This document shows positions 37,614 through 47,054 of a stretch of 64,000 bases of DNA, one piece after another. Positions within the stretch are counted from its first letter, which is position 1; each line of letters begins with the position of its first letter. The notes under the pieces were generated by a model. That model was given only the letters and a program-made list of their open reading frames with translations, had not been told where the DNA came from and did no database searches. The position numbers were made by a program, and so were the translations under genes. This DNA is from Nostoc sp. LEGE 06077. Lineage in GTDB: Bacteria; Cyanobacteriota; Cyanobacteriia; Cyanobacteriales; Nostocaceae. The stretch lies in NCBI RefSeq assembly GCF_015207705.1, contig NZ_JADEWI010000004.1, positions 62,001 through 126,000 on the forward strand, given 5' to 3'.

Positions 37614-38849
37614 CTATTGACCAGATTCCTGGGATACTTTGGCAATTTGTTGGGTAAAGTAAGATTCTTCGTGTTTGAGTTGTTGGGCTAGTTGTAGTCC
37701 TTGTTGAAAGGCTAAAAGTGCTTGAGGATAGTCTTTTTGCTGTAGGTAAATTTGCCCAATTTGGTCATAGGCTTGCATCAAGCCATAAGAGTTAGAAGTT
37801 TTTGCTTGGGTTTCGATGAGAATTTGACTTGTTTGTAATGCTGCGTCGATTTGTCCTTGGGAACGATAGAGGACAATTAACTTTTGTAAAGCTTCCGCAG
37901 CTATAACAAATTGCTGTGATTCCCAAGCGGTTGTATAAGCTTGTTGATAGTTATTAAAAGCTTCTTGAATCAAATTAGGATTTTCTTTAGCTAAAGATTC
38001 GTAATTACTGGCGATCGCTAATTTTAATTCTGGTATTTTAAGAATATTTTCTGGGTCAGTAGACATTAAGGCTAACTTATTTAATGTCTCGATCGCCTGT
38101 TGCGGTTGTTTGCCCTGCTGGTAAATATAAGCCAACTGTTTTAAATATGTTAGCTCACTGGTGCGATCGCCTCCATCCGAAGCTACCGTTAGTAATTCTT
38201 GATATGTGGCGGCGGCGTTGGGATAATCAAACCAAGCTAGGTTTAATTCGGCAATTGTTTGCAGGGTAGATAACTCTGCGGTTTTATCTTGTTGCTGGCG
38301 TACCGTTGTCAAAATTTGATTGTAAACTGCCAAAGCATTTTTAGGCGATCGCACATTTTGATAAGCTTCACCTAAAGCCTGCAACAATTGTACATTTACG
38401 CCTTGTTTAGCAATAGTTTTTGGTGATAAAGCCTGTTTTTGAATTGCTTGCAATCGTTGATTTATATAAAATAACTGCTGACGGTCGTTTTGATTCCATG
38501 CGATCGCCCCGACCCTAGATAAAGCTTGAATTTCGGGTATTGTACCCAAATAACGCCGCAAACGGATTTCGCGGTTCCAAATTTCAAAAGCTGTTACCTT
38601 ATCTCCAGTTTGCAATGTCGCTGCTGCTTCCTGATTTAACTCATCCAAAGCCGCCTTTAGCTTTAGCTGTTCTATTGGAGTTAACGGTTCTTTATTCGCA
38701 GAACTCCGCACCAAAGGATCAGGTGTCGTAACTTCTAAAGGACTAGGGGGAAATTTATCTGCTTGGCTAGGGTCTTTCGGTGCAGCTAGTGTGACAGAGT
38801 TATTTAATAAGATAGAAAAAATTGCGATCGCACATAAGCGCCTGAGCAT
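37614..38849 (-). CDS. Exported TPR protein
   Basis: 411 residues. A signal peptide is clear: MLRRLCAIAIFSILLNNSVTLAAP. After a Pro-rich spacer come tetratricopeptide repeats from about residue 80 to the end, for example ALGEAYQNVRSPKNALAVYNQ, QLAYIYQQGKQPQQAIETLNK and QIGQIYLQQKDYPQALLAFQQG. TPR arrays bind proteins, so this is probably a periplasmic scaffold. The partner is unknown. Neighbours share no evident pathway. Confidence 0.8.
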   Translation of the reverse strand: MLRRLCAIAIFSILLNNSVTLAAPKDPSQADKFPPSPLEVTTPDPLVRSSANKEPLTPIEQLKLKAALDELNQEAAATLQTGDKVTAFEIWNREIRLRRYLGTIPEIQALSRVGAIAWNQNDRQQLFYINQRLQAIQKQALSPKTIAKQGVNVQLLQALGEAYQNVRSPKNALAVYNQILTTVRQQQDKTAELSTLQTIAELNLAWFDYPNAAATYQELLTVASDGGDRTSELTYLKQLAYIYQQGKQPQQAIETLNKLALMSTDPENILKIPELKLAIASNYESLAKENPNLIQEAFNNYQQAYTTAWESQQFVIAAEALQKLIVLYRSQGQIDAALQTSQILIETQAKTSNSYGLMQAYDQIGQIYLQQKDYPQALLAFQQGLQLAQQLKHEESYFTQQIAKVSQESGQ

Positions 38850-39071
38850 AAATACTTTACCTTTTTACTTTTACCTTGTTGTACTAGCTCAATAATGACG
38901 ACATTTTTCTCAAAATTCTCCAGACGCGAATAGATTTATTGCATGAGGTAACATCAGCATTGACAAATAATTCATAGTTCTGCTTCACAAAATTTCATAC
39001 TTTAGACTTCAGACTTCATACTTCATTAAAATACTCAAAGAGATTTTTAAACAACGAAAGATAATCTATAA

Positions 39072-39662
39072 ATGACAAGCTCTACAGATATTACTACCCT
39101 AGCGCGGTGGATGGCGGCTGATTTTAGCAACCAAGCGCAGGCTTTTGAAAACCCGCCATTTTATGCACATATCCGCGTGTGTATGCGTCCCTTACCTTTA
39201 GAAGTGTTATCAGGGGTAAGTTTTTTTGTAGAACAAGCTTATGACTATCTGCTGAATGACCCTTATCGCTTGCGGGTGTTAAAGTTGGTGAACGCAGGCG
39301 ATCGCATTCAAATAGAAAACTACACTGTTAAACAAGAAGAAAAATTTTACGGTGCATCCCGTGACCTAGAACGTCTCAAAACCGTAACAGCTGATGACTT
39401 AGAAAAATTACCAGGCTGTAACATGATTGTTGAGTGGACTGGTAATAGTTTCAAAGGTACTGTAGAACCAGGGAAAGCCTGTATTGTGTTCCGCAAAGGT
39501 CAAAGAACTTATTTAGATAGTGAATTTGAAATCGACGGCGAAAAATTCATCAGCCTTGACAGAGGACGCGACCCTGAAACTGATGAACATATCTGGGGTT
39601 CCGTCGCCGGGCCATTTTATTTCGTCCGGTGGGCGAGTTTTGCTGATGAAGTTAAGTGCTGA
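39072..39662 (+). CDS. cpcT: CpcT/CpeT-family phycobiliprotein lyase
   Basis: 196 residues covering a whole T-type lyase. Signature segments: LARWMAADFSNQAQAFENPPFYAHIRVCMRPLP, FFVEQAYDYLLNDPYRLRVLKLV, GCNMIVEWTGNSFKGTVEPG and GPFYFVRWASFADEV. T-type lyases attach phycocyanobilin to the beta-subunit Cys near position 153 of phycocyanin or phycoerythrocyanin. The CpcT and CpeT subgroups cannot be separated with certainty without alignment. It is not near phycobilisome structural genes, as is common for this lyase. Confidence 0.85.
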   Translation: MTSSTDITTLARWMAADFSNQAQAFENPPFYAHIRVCMRPLPLEVLSGVSFFVEQAYDYLLNDPYRLRVLKLVNAGDRIQIENYTVKQEEKFYGASRDLERLKTVTADDLEKLPGCNMIVEWTGNSFKGTVEPGKACIVFRKGQRTYLDSEFEIDGEKFISLDRGRDPETDEHIWGSVAGPFYFVRWASFADEVKC

Positions 39663-39728
39663 GTGCTGAACGCCGAGTAAATAGGGATATGATTTTTTTG
39701 ACTTTTAACTTTTAACTTTTGACTTTCT

Positions 39729-40526
39729 TTAGTATCCCGTTGCGGCTAACTCCAGTGGGTGAAAATAGGGAACTCTTTCCACCGATGTTTCCCAGATACC
39801 ACTGGGGTACAGTTTCAGCAGGCGAAAACCTGGGGCTTTTTGGTCAATGGCAAAAGTTGGACTATGGGAACGAAACTGAATACAAGTTGAGGGCGTTCCT
39901 AAATAGCCGACATTATGGCGCTGGCGTTGAAACTGTTGATGAATATGACCGAATAAAACTAATTTAACTTGTGGGTAGCGATCAATCACTGCAAATAATT
40001 CTTCAGGATTTTTAAGATTGCTGCTATCCAGCCATGCAGAATTGACCAAAAAAGGTGGATGATGAAGGGCTATTAGCGTGGGGTTATCACCTAGTTTTGC
40101 TAATTCTGAGTCCAGCCAATTGAGAGTGTTAGTTGAGAGATGACCATGTACACAGTCAGGTACAGCCGAGTTTAGTAAGATAAAATTCCAATTACCACGC
40201 TGGAAAGACTTGCGCCGGGAAATCATTTTGATGTTGAGAATCTCATTCATGGCGATCGCACAATCATGATTTCCTGGTAGCCAGTAAGTAGGTATTTGTA
40301 GTTGACTGACTAAACTTTGCAAATGTTCATAAGAGTCGGAAGTACCATCCCCAGATAAATCTCCCGTTAATAATAGTAAATCAATTTCCGATTTTAGCTC
40401 CTTTAATCGCTCCAGCACTACCTTAAAAGACTCAATGGTAGGCATTCCCAGCAGTTGATGACTTTCTGAGGCAAACAGATGTATATCTGTTACCTGAGCA
40501 ATTGATACGGTAGATACTTGATTCAT
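39729..40526 (-). CDS. CpdA-like metallophosphoesterase
   Basis: 265 residues of a calcineurin-like class III cyclic-nucleotide phosphodiesterase. Metal-binding motifs are in order: D-x-H in QVTDIHLF, GD in LLTGDLSGDGT, GNHD in WLPGNHDCA, then HHPP and GHIHQQF. Family members hydrolyse cAMP in the cytoplasm, which fits a cyanobacterium that uses cAMP in motility, but activity on cAMP is inference. It is convergent to the lyase gene. Confidence 0.82.
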   Translation of the reverse strand: MNQVSTVSIAQVTDIHLFASESHQLLGMPTIESFKVVLERLKELKSEIDLLLLTGDLSGDGTSDSYEHLQSLVSQLQIPTYWLPGNHDCAIAMNEILNIKMISRRKSFQRGNWNFILLNSAVPDCVHGHLSTNTLNWLDSELAKLGDNPTLIALHHPPFLVNSAWLDSSNLKNPEELFAVIDRYPQVKLVLFGHIHQQFQRQRHNVGYLGTPSTCIQFRSHSPTFAIDQKAPGFRLLKLYPSGIWETSVERVPYFHPLELAATGY

Positions 40527-41263
40527 TCTTCACTGCTCACACTATGCTTGTCTTTGTACCCTGATTGTCATTCCTGGCAAAACACTGAACTTAAAATCAA
40601 GTAGCAAAACTAGCTTGATTTTAATTGTCTGCCCTATAGTTAGTGTGGCAACTTACCTCTAAACCTGAAAGCTTTGGCTCAAAAAATATGTTGCCATACT
40701 TTAAGTAATTTTTATACTCAAAGCTGTTCATAAAAATACAATTTGAAACAAAATTTTTTTGCATCTATCATCAGATAGAGATTGTATTTTTTGTATTTGA
40801 CGATACTTATTTGCTTAAGGGGAAATATTGTTAGAACACAATTAAAATCAGCCTTTTATAGGAATCATATTTGATTTTTGAACGAGGGTGATAGGAGATC
40901 GTACTTCATGTTCCCCAACGGTAGGGGCGTTCGCTCTTAGCGTTCCCGCAGGGTACGGCCGTTCGCCCCTACTTGGCTTTCTCGCAGGTTACAGCCGGTT
41001 GGGGAATACGAAGTGCTTTGCTGGCTAAGCTAGTACAGTGCAGCGTCAATAAACCTACCATTTTAAATAGGTACAAGCCTTGATATACCTACTTTTTGAG
41101 TTTTGACTTTTGATTTCCACCTTGCGCTATTACGCATCGCCTACCAATCTCGTTTAAACATTAAATTATGATTCCTCAATGTTGAATATTGAGCGTTCCT
41201 GCACTAGCTTTTTTTACATAACTTTTCATATACTACGTTAAGACTATAGATTTGCCGGGTTTT
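40527..41263. other. 737-bp intergenic region containing a nested inverted repeat
   Basis: No gene is supported. The first 370 bp are AT-rich with no clear element. At 40,903-41,014 a MITE-like nested inverted repeat stands out by its high GC. After it come TTTTTGAGTTTTGACTTTTGA-type repeats and AT-rich sequence up to the next gene. Confidence 0.5.
40903..41014. repeat. MITE-like nested inverted repeat
   Basis: Outer arms ACTTCatgTTCCCCAAC (40,903-40,919) and GTTGGGGAAtacGAAGT (40,998-41,014) are complementary except for three bases. Inner arms GTAGGGGCG (40,921-40,929) and CGCCCCTAC (40,964-40,972) are perfect complements. The 112-bp unit is GC-richer than its surroundings and has no coding potential. 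Confidence 0.7.
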
Positions 41264-41713
41264 ATGAGTGATAGCAAAAAAGTTAGTGAAAATCTGAGTA
41301 TTGCGGGACAAGTAACTCCTGAAGAATTACAGCAGTTAGCACAAGCAGGTTTTAAATCGGTGCTAAATCTACGTTCCCCTGACGAATCAGGCTTTTTTCA
41401 TGATGAGCAACAACAAGCAGAAGAAGCGGGACTAGAATACGTCAACGTTCCATTAAAGCCTTCACAAGCAAATCAGGAACTAACAGAGTTAGCAATTGAA
41501 AAGATTGAAAACTTACCTAAACCAATTTTGATTCATTGTGCAGCTGGTGCAAGAGCAGGCGGTATCGCCTTAATAGCCAATGCTATTAGTGAGGGTTTAA
41601 CTTATGAACAAGTCACTCAAAAAGCTAGTGAACTTGGGATTAATTTGGAACAACCACACCTCAAGCAATTTTTACTCGATAAATATATTGCTGATCAAAC
41701 TGAGAAAGCTTAA
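41264..41713 (+). CDS. DUF442/Blh-type phosphatase-like protein
   Basis: 149 residues from the ATG at 41,264; an in-frame TTG at 41,252 is possible. It has the SENLSIAGQVTPEELQQLAQAGFKSVLNLR opening of the beta-lactamase-hydrolase-like/DUF442 family and the signature IHCAAGARAGG. That loop is C-x4-R, one residue shorter than the C-x5-R of classical tyrosine phosphatases, which is normal for this family. The Cys would be the nucleophile. Members are tied to sulfide handling or phosphatase activity elsewhere; the substrate here is unknown. Confidence 0.8.
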   Translation: MSDSKKVSENLSIAGQVTPEELQQLAQAGFKSVLNLRSPDESGFFHDEQQQAEEAGLEYVNVPLKPSQANQELTELAIEKIENLPKPILIHCAAGARAGGIALIANAISEGLTYEQVTQKASELGINLEQPHLKQFLLDKYIADQTEKA

Positions 41714-41905
41714 TTCAACCGAGTCAAACAATTATTGTCTGAGTTACGCCCTCACTAGCCTCTAACGTCAATGAAATGTCCCTCACTCACACGAGAAACG
41801 CTACAAAAGTTACATTACTTTGCAAACTCCGGCTTTTTTACCTCAGTACTAACGAAAAAGAATTAAAATAAACGAAGGTAAAACCAGGGAGGTGAACATA
41901 ACATT

Positions 41906-42181
41906 ATGTCAGTAAAACTTTTACCAGACCTTGGAGATTTAGCCGAAGGACTAGGAATTACCGGTATTGTCGGAGTTTTGCTTGTGCCTGTATTATTGCC
42001 ACTGGTAGCTGGTGTGGGTAGACCAGTAGCTAAAGCGGTGGTTAAAAAAGGAATTGTGTTCTATGAAAAGAGCAAAGAAGCGATCGCCGAAGTTAGCGAA
42101 ACCTGGGAAGATATCATTGCCGAAGCTAGGGCCGAAGTTGGTGAAGAACGTATGAAATCCGCTGAACCCAGAGAGACCTAG
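41906..42181 (+). CDS. Small membrane-associated protein (DUF5132-like)
   Basis: 91 residues, with GGGAGGTGAAC before the ATG. One hydrophobic segment (about 19-38, GIVGVLLVPVLLPLVAGVG) is followed by RPVAKAVVKKGIVFYEKSKEAIAEV and an acidic helix. This arrangement resembles DUF5132 proteins, often annotated as gas-vesicle-like or magnetosome-associated by weak similarity. Function unknown. It is convergent with nblR. Confidence 0.65.
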   Translation: MSVKLLPDLGDLAEGLGITGIVGVLLVPVLLPLVAGVGRPVAKAVVKKGIVFYEKSKEAIAEVSETWEDIIAEARAEVGEERMKSAEPRET

Positions 42182-42225
42182 GCCACAACTCAGCGAACCT
42201 TTGCGTTTAAAAATAAACTCTGCTA

Positions 42226-42912
42226 CTAAGACTCCCGCAGAACATATCCCACACCTCGCACTGTCTGAATTAACCGTTTTTGACCTTCGTCTTCGATTTT
42301 CAGGCGTAAGTAACGAATATACACTTCAATCACATTCGACTCACCCATAAAATCATAACCCCAGACATTTTCTAATATTTGTTCGCGGGTTAATACTTCA
42401 CGGGGATGTTCCATTAAAAATTTTAATAACTCAAATTCTTTCATTGTCAAATCAATTACCCGTCCATTGTGGATGGCGCGGCGAGTTGATATATCTAAAA
42501 CTAAATCCCCAAAGCGTAACTGTTCTGTCGTATCAATATCAGGTTTTAAATAAAGGCGAATTAGCTTTAAAAATTCTTCTGGGCGGTAGGGTTTAAGAAT
42601 ATAATCATCAGCACCCGCTTCTAGACAGGCTACACGGTCATCAACTGTATCTCTAGCCATTAAGACCAGCACAGGAGAACGCATCCCAGCACTTCTGATA
42701 TTTTTACACAACGAGAGTCCTGATTCTCCTGCCAGCATCCGGTCTAGAACAATTAAAGCAGGTTGGCAATCACGACTGTATTGCAAACCACTGGCTGCAT
42801 CGTGAGCCAAAATTGCATCATAACCTGCCTCTTGTAAATCAGAAGATAACTGATTTGCAAGGCTTTCATCAGTTTCAATCACCAAAACACAGGGACTGTG
42901 AGCAACTGTCAT
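42226..42912 (-). CDS. nblR: Atypical OmpR-family response regulator NblR
   Basis: 228 residues: receiver (1-120) and winged-helix DNA-binding domain (130-228, ending LIQTVRGVGYVLRES). The opening MTVAHSPCVLVIETDES and VLDRMLAGESGLSLC match NblR, the regulator of phycobilisome breakdown and stress survival. The receiver is not canonical: the acidic pair is Glu13-Thr14 and the switch Thr/Ser is Met85, while Asp57 and Lys107 are kept. From memory, NblR is known to act without normal phosphorylation, which fits. The next gene on the strand upstream is nadK, with a 184-bp gap. Confidence 0.8.
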   Translation of the reverse strand: MTVAHSPCVLVIETDESLANQLSSDLQEAGYDAILAHDAASGLQYSRDCQPALIVLDRMLAGESGLSLCKNIRSAGMRSPVLVLMARDTVDDRVACLEAGADDYILKPYRPEEFLKLIRLYLKPDIDTTEQLRFGDLVLDISTRRAIHNGRVIDLTMKEFELLKFLMEHPREVLTREQILENVWGYDFMGESNVIEVYIRYLRLKIEDEGQKRLIQTVRGVGYVLRES

Positions 42913-43096
42913 AAATAAGCCAAAGGTTAAAAATCAAAAGTCAAAACAACAGAACTGAGTAATAGTCCTGTTGTGAATGGTAACTTTGTTTTCCAATTCT
43001 ATTTATAAACTAGCAATTCAGGAAAAAAGCCAAAGAAACAATTTTGACCATTTCCCTGTTGCTTGTTGCCCGTACCCTGTGGCTTTTTCAGAGAAA

Positions 43097-44020
43097 TCAA
43101 GGTAACTCTACAGAGGTGGGTTTAGCTATATGCGGTAGACCCCATCCGAGTTTCTCGCGCAAGATGCGGAAAAATTCTGGTGGTTGTAGACGAATAAATC
43201 TCACACTGTATTGCGATCGCTCTAAATATACCCGATCTTCTGAGAATACATAACATCCGCCATTACCATCTACCACCATCACCAACCGCGGAATATTTAC
43301 CGGATAAATATTGACCGTCTCTGTATCAGGAAACACTAAAGCTCTAGAAGCCAAGGAGTGAGGACAAATCGGCACTAACTGTAAAGCCGGGATACCAGGG
43401 GTGACTACCGGGCCACCTGCACTAAGTGAATAAGCCGTAGAACCAGTAGGTGTAGACACAATGATGCCATCTGCGGCAATATCTACTGGTGCGTGCCGAC
43501 CAATAGCAATTTCAAAATGACACATACAGGTTAACGGTTCCCGATGCAGCACCATTTCGTTCAAGCACAATGCTTCCCATAGTACCGCATCCCCGCGCAA
43601 TACCTTCACAGTCAGCATTGCCCGTTCTTCTATTTCATATTCACCCGCCATTGCTTGTTCAAGGGCTTGGGGCAGTTGATTAAGATATGTTTCTGTCAAA
43701 AACCCCATGTGACCAGTATTCACCGTTAACAAGGGAATCCCCAGAGGTGCAACCTGACGAGACGCAGCTAAAACAGTGCCATCTCCCCCAAGTACAACAG
43801 CAAACTTTATGTCTGAGTCAAAACCAGGGGGTGTCAAACCGTCAATAGGAGTGTGGCATACAGGGCTTTCTGGATTAGCATAGCCCAATATCCCACCGAT
43901 GCTACTTGTAACACATACATCCCAACCAGCAGCGGTGAGTTTCTCTTCTAGTTCGATAGCGACACGACTCGCTATCGGTTTTAAATCATTGTAGATAATG
44001 CCTGCTTTCGGCACATTCAA
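43097..44020 (-). CDS. nadK: NAD kinase
   Basis: 307 residues of the NAD kinase family, which makes NADP from NAD and ATP. The catalytic [11 protein letters not shown] motif, the NTGHMGFL segment, the LNEMVLHR (NE motif) and the [15 protein letters not shown] loop are all present. Cyanobacteria carry two NAD kinases; this longer one resembles the copy adjacent to nblR in other genomes, from memory. It lies upstream of nblR on the same strand. Confidence 0.92.
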   Translation of the reverse strand: MNVPKAGIIYNDLKPIASRVAIELEEKLTAAGWDVCVTSSIGGILGYANPESPVCHTPIDGLTPPGFDSDIKFAVVLGGDGTVLAASRQVAPLGIPLLTVNTGHMGFLTETYLNQLPQALEQAMAGEYEIEERAMLTVKVLRGDAVLWEALCLNEMVLHREPLTCMCHFEIAIGRHAPVDIAADGIIVSTPTGSTAYSLSAGGPVVTPGIPALQLVPICPHSLASRALVFPDTETVNIYPVNIPRLVMVVDGNGGCYVFSEDRVYLERSQYSVRFIRLQPPEFFRILREKLGWGLPHIAKPTSVELP

Positions 44021-44157
44021 ATATCCAAACTTTTAGCGATGCTTTGTACTATGTAATCCTTACATATTTTGGCCAACCTAGTCATTAGTCTGTGAGCAAA
44101 AGTCAAAAAGAAAGAAGGCAGAATGTATTTATCACTCAGAACTTTCTAATCAGCACT

Positions 44158-44190
44158 ATTGACCATTGACTATTGACTATTGACATTTTT
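44158..44190. repeat. TGACCAT/TGACTAT heptamer repeat
   Basis: TTGACCA-TTGACTA-TTGACTA-TTGACA in direct 7-bp steps. The end of the ycf39 reading frame (last five codons and stop) lies inside it. Same family as 17,936-18,003 and 48,726-48,765. Confidence 0.8.
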
Positions 44191-45159
44191 AAACGGCGAA
44201 CGTTTGTTTTTCTGTTTTTTGGTCTTGTTTTTTTCGTAATTTAGCTCTTTGAGCTTTTTCATAATTCTACTAAAATACTCTTGTAAGTAACTTTCTAGTG
44301 TGGTTGTTTCTTTTGGGTCTAAGCCAAAAACTTTGTATACTTCATCCATTGAGGCATTTAATGACTTACCACTGGCTAAAACTTCTGTAAATGCCAGCCT
44401 GTCTGCTACATTCCATCCCCACTGAAAGAACCGGACAAACCGGCGCACAGCCCGCAATAAATTTAATGGCATCCGTGTAACTTTGGCATCTTTCCCAGAC
44501 AAGCGTTCACACAAGCTAATAATTTCTTCTGCACTCCAAGCACGAGTCCCCACTATCGGGAAAGCTTGTTTTTGTGTTTCTGGCACATTCAACGCCCGCA
44601 CAGCAAATTTAGCAATATCTTGAGTATCCATGTAGGCTATTGGGGATGACTCACCAGTTACCCAAACTGGTTGTGCTTCTAAAATCGGGATGCCATATTG
44701 ACCGATTAACCCTTGCATGAAGCCAGCTAAACGTAAGATGGTGTAATTCAGTCCAGACTCAGCTAAAAAGACTTCTGTACACCGCTTAATTTCCATCAGT
44801 GGGACTTCTGGGTACTTATCGGCATCAATTATCGAAAAGAAGATAAAACGCTCGACATTTGCAGCTTTGGCTGCCTGGATTAATGCTACTTGGCCTTCCC
44901 AGTCCACCTGTTTGATAGTTAAAGAATCAGTAGCCCGCGAGGTAGCCGCGTCAATAATTGCGGTTACTCCTTCTAATGCCTGGGGAAGAGTTTCTGGGTA
45001 ACACAAGTCTCCTAGGACAAGTTCTGCGCCCCACTCTTTGAGAAATGCCGCTTTTTTACTACTCCGAACCAGACAGCGTACTTTATACCCCTCATCGATC
45101 GCCCGACGAGCCACTTGTCTGCCCAAGGTGCCAGTGGCACCGACTATTAGTAATGTCAT
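44170..45159 (-). CDS. ycf39: Ycf39-family atypical short-chain dehydrogenase (PSII assembly)
   Basis: 329 residues. The Rossmann dinucleotide motif is GATGTLGRQVARRA; the body includes GDLCYPETLPQALEGVTAIIDAA, FIFFSIIDADKYP, NYTILRLAGFMQGLIGQYG and PIAYMDTQDIAKFAVRAL. Ycf39 works with high-light-inducible proteins in photosystem II assembly. The strand order is petM, then this gene; a hairpin at 45,275-45,301 separates them. The Lys-rich C-terminus (KNKTKKQKNKR) ends in codons from a heptamer repeat, so the normal family end is probably earlier. Confidence 0.88.
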   Translation of the reverse strand: MTLLIVGATGTLGRQVARRAIDEGYKVRCLVRSSKKAAFLKEWGAELVLGDLCYPETLPQALEGVTAIIDAATSRATDSLTIKQVDWEGQVALIQAAKAANVERFIFFSIIDADKYPEVPLMEIKRCTEVFLAESGLNYTILRLAGFMQGLIGQYGIPILEAQPVWVTGESSPIAYMDTQDIAKFAVRALNVPETQKQAFPIVGTRAWSAEEIISLCERLSGKDAKVTRMPLNLLRAVRRFVRFFQWGWNVADRLAFTEVLASGKSLNASMDEVYKVFGLDPKETTTLESYLQEYFSRIMKKLKELNYEKNKTKKQKNKRSPFKNVNSQ

Positions 45160-45274
45160 GAGGGTTTGTATTAAATCTTAAAGTTTTATGAAAAGAATCT
45201 TAACAGAATTATATCTGTAAACAAAAGTTTACACTTTTCTTAGAAGTTAATTAATACTAGAGAATTGTGAAAAC

Positions 45275-45301
45275 AGCGTTGTCCGTTGTAGCGGACACGC
45301 T
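45275..45301 (-). terminator. Terminator hairpin after petM
   Basis: AGCGTTGTCCG (45,275-45,285) pairs with CGGACACGCT (45,292-45,301) with one bulge. On the minus strand it is followed by GTTTTCAC. It lies 23 bp after the petM stop codon. Confidence 0.55.
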
Positions 45302-45323
45302 ATTTTGTCAGACTCCAGAGGGA

Positions 45324-45428
45324 TTATTCTTCAGCACCCTGAATTTTCAGCAATAAAGCGCCTAAAGCCCAACCCACGAAGATTAAACCAAAAGACAAAA
45401 AAGCTGCGTTGAAAATTTCGCCACCCAT
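45324..45428 (-). CDS. petM: Cytochrome b6f subunit VII (PetM)
   Basis: 34 residues, below the cut-off of usual gene calling. The translation begins [17 protein letters not shown] and ends LLKIQGAEE, a single transmembrane helix with the conserved start and the KIQG-x-EE end of PetM. AAAGGAG lies 9 nt before the ATG. PetM is a small helix of the cytochrome b6f complex in thylakoid membranes. The gene is followed by a hairpin and then ycf39 on the same strand. Confidence 0.92.
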   Translation of the reverse strand: MGGEIFNAAFLSFGLIFVGWALGALLLKIQGAEE

Positions 45429-45643
45429 TATTATGTTTCTCCTTTGTGAAGGTTTGTAATAATTCTAAAGCCTAAGCTTGAGATTGCATATATTTTGGGC
45501 TGTCTGTTGCCATTAAACTTGAAGTTGCTCAACAGCTACTGTTGAATTAAACCTGTGTAAATAATTTTAAACTAGTTTGATGGTTAATCCCTAGGGCTGA
45601 GGGATCAAGCGAAGTCCGTACCATATCCAGATAAAGTAGTCCT

Positions 45644-46729
45644 ATGTATCACAGTGAGCAAAACTTAATCGTCAAACCACACAAAGAAAGTCTTCCGCGG
45701 TTAGCACTGACTTTGGGAGATCCCGCCGGAATTGGCACAGAAGTAATTTTAAAGGCTTTGGCAGAACCAGAAGTTAGCCAAAATTGTGAAATCACAGTTG
45801 TCGGAAATTGGGATTGGCTGGTGCAGACTTACGACGAGTTAAATTTGTCGGGTAATTTAGTAGCATTGGCAAATCCTCACAGCTTAAAAGTTGTGGATGT
45901 GCAGTTAAATCAAAATCTTGATGAGATTGTCACAGGTGTTGGTAATGCGGTGAGTGGTGCGGCGAGTTTTGCTTACATGGAATATGCGATCGCCCAAACA
46001 TTAGCAGGTGAATTTGATGGTATAGTCACAGCGCCCATCGCTAAATCTGCCTGGAAAGCCGCAGGGTATAACTATCCAGGACAAACCGAACTGTTGGCAG
46101 AAAAATCAAATGTAGAGCGATATGGAATGTTATTTGTAGCGCGATCGCCTTACACTGGTTGGACACTCCGCACCCTCTTAGCTACGACACATATTCCCCT
46201 GCGTCAAGTAGCAGAAGCGCTGACACCCCAGTTATTAACTAAAAAACTAGATTTGTTGGTAGAGTGTTTGCACCAAGATTTTGGCATTAGTAAACCGCGA
46301 ATTGCGATCGCGGGTTTAAATCCCCACAGTGGCGAACAAGGACAATTAGGGCGTGAAGAATTAGATTGGCTCATTCCCTGGCTTCACCAAGAACAGCAAA
46401 AACGCCCTCACTTACAGTTAGAGGGGCCAATTCCGCCCGATACAATGTGGGTGAAACCGGGTCAAGCTTGGTATGGTAATTCATCCATCCAGAATCCAGC
46501 CGATGCTTACTTGGCACTTTACCACGACCAAGGCTTGATTCCAGTCAAACTCATGGCCTTTGACCGCGCCGTGAATACTTCCATTGGTTTACCATTTGTC
46601 CGCACTTCACCCGACCACGGTACAGCATTTGATATTGCAGGTAAAGGCATTGCTGACTCTACCAGTATGAAAGCCGCCATCCAATTAGCCGCTGAGTTAG
46701 CTAGTGCTAGAAAACCGGATGATTTATAA
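45644..46729 (+). CDS. pdxA: 4-hydroxythreonine-4-phosphate dehydrogenase
   Basis: 361 residues. PdxA oxidises 4-phosphohydroxythreonine in the DXP-dependent pyridoxal phosphate pathway. Visible family segments: [15 protein letters not shown] at the start, [17 protein letters not shown], a [10 protein letters not shown] loop, [28 protein letters not shown] with the metal-binding His and Asp, and [21 protein letters not shown]. Length is slightly above typical because of a 17-residue N-terminal extension before the LPRLALTLG strand. Stand-alone gene upstream of tRNA-Val. Confidence 0.93.
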   Translation: MYHSEQNLIVKPHKESLPRLALTLGDPAGIGTEVILKALAEPEVSQNCEITVVGNWDWLVQTYDELNLSGNLVALANPHSLKVVDVQLNQNLDEIVTGVGNAVSGAASFAYMEYAIAQTLAGEFDGIVTAPIAKSAWKAAGYNYPGQTELLAEKSNVERYGMLFVARSPYTGWTLRTLLATTHIPLRQVAEALTPQLLTKKLDLLVECLHQDFGISKPRIAIAGLNPHSGEQGQLGREELDWLIPWLHQEQQKRPHLQLEGPIPPDTMWVKPGQAWYGNSSIQNPADAYLALYHDQGLIPVKLMAFDRAVNTSIGLPFVRTSPDHGTAFDIAGKGIADSTSMKAAIQLAAELASARKPDDL

Positions 46730-46793
46730 AAAAATATCCTAAATCTTGACTAGCTAGATAAATATACGCTAACATTGACGATTGTGTGGTTAA

Positions 46794-46867
<74 letters not shown>

Positions 46868-46872
46868 TTTAT

Positions 46873-46986
46873 TGTACAGTGACTAATTATTTGTCGTCGG
46901 TGAAAGATTAGTGTCGTTATAACTATTTAATTGTCGTCGGGACAAATTAATGTCGTTTAAGTGCCAGTGACAGATTAATGCCATTT
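46873..46986 (+). repeat. Transposon end with TnsB-like sites
   Basis: Begins TGTACAGTGAC. About five copies of a TGAC-N-ATTA-TGTC-like unit follow: 46,879-46,898, 46,900-46,917, 46,921-46,937, 46,940-46,957 and 46,967-46,985. Degeneracy increases away from the tip, as in Tn7-like ends. The tip faces the tRNA, the orientation V-K elements use for their left end. Confidence 0.75.
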
Positions 46987-47006
46987 ATTTAGAGACTATA
47001 GTTATC

Positions 47007-47043
47007 ATGTCAACGTAGCGCTCTCTTTCAACCCTTCCTAACC
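47007..47043 (-). ncRNA. Delocalised homing guide: truncated repeat + tRNA-Val spacer
   Basis: Read on the minus strand, a truncated repeat ending GAAGGGTTGAAAG (47,025-47,043) is followed directly by AGAGCGCTACGTTGACAT (47,007-47,024). Those 18 bases equal the tRNA-Val segment 46,815-46,832, which is preceded by GTT, a fit to the GTN PAM of V-K systems. After 18 nt the match stops. The layout matches the short off-array guides that V-K CASTs use for tRNA homing. Transcription is not shown. Confidence 0.75.
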
Positions 47044-47054
47044 AAAATTATGAT

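Noticed and set aside
39719-39967. Plus-strand ORF of 82 codons
   Set aside because: Lies wholly antisense to the metallophosphoesterase gene, whose motifs are intact.
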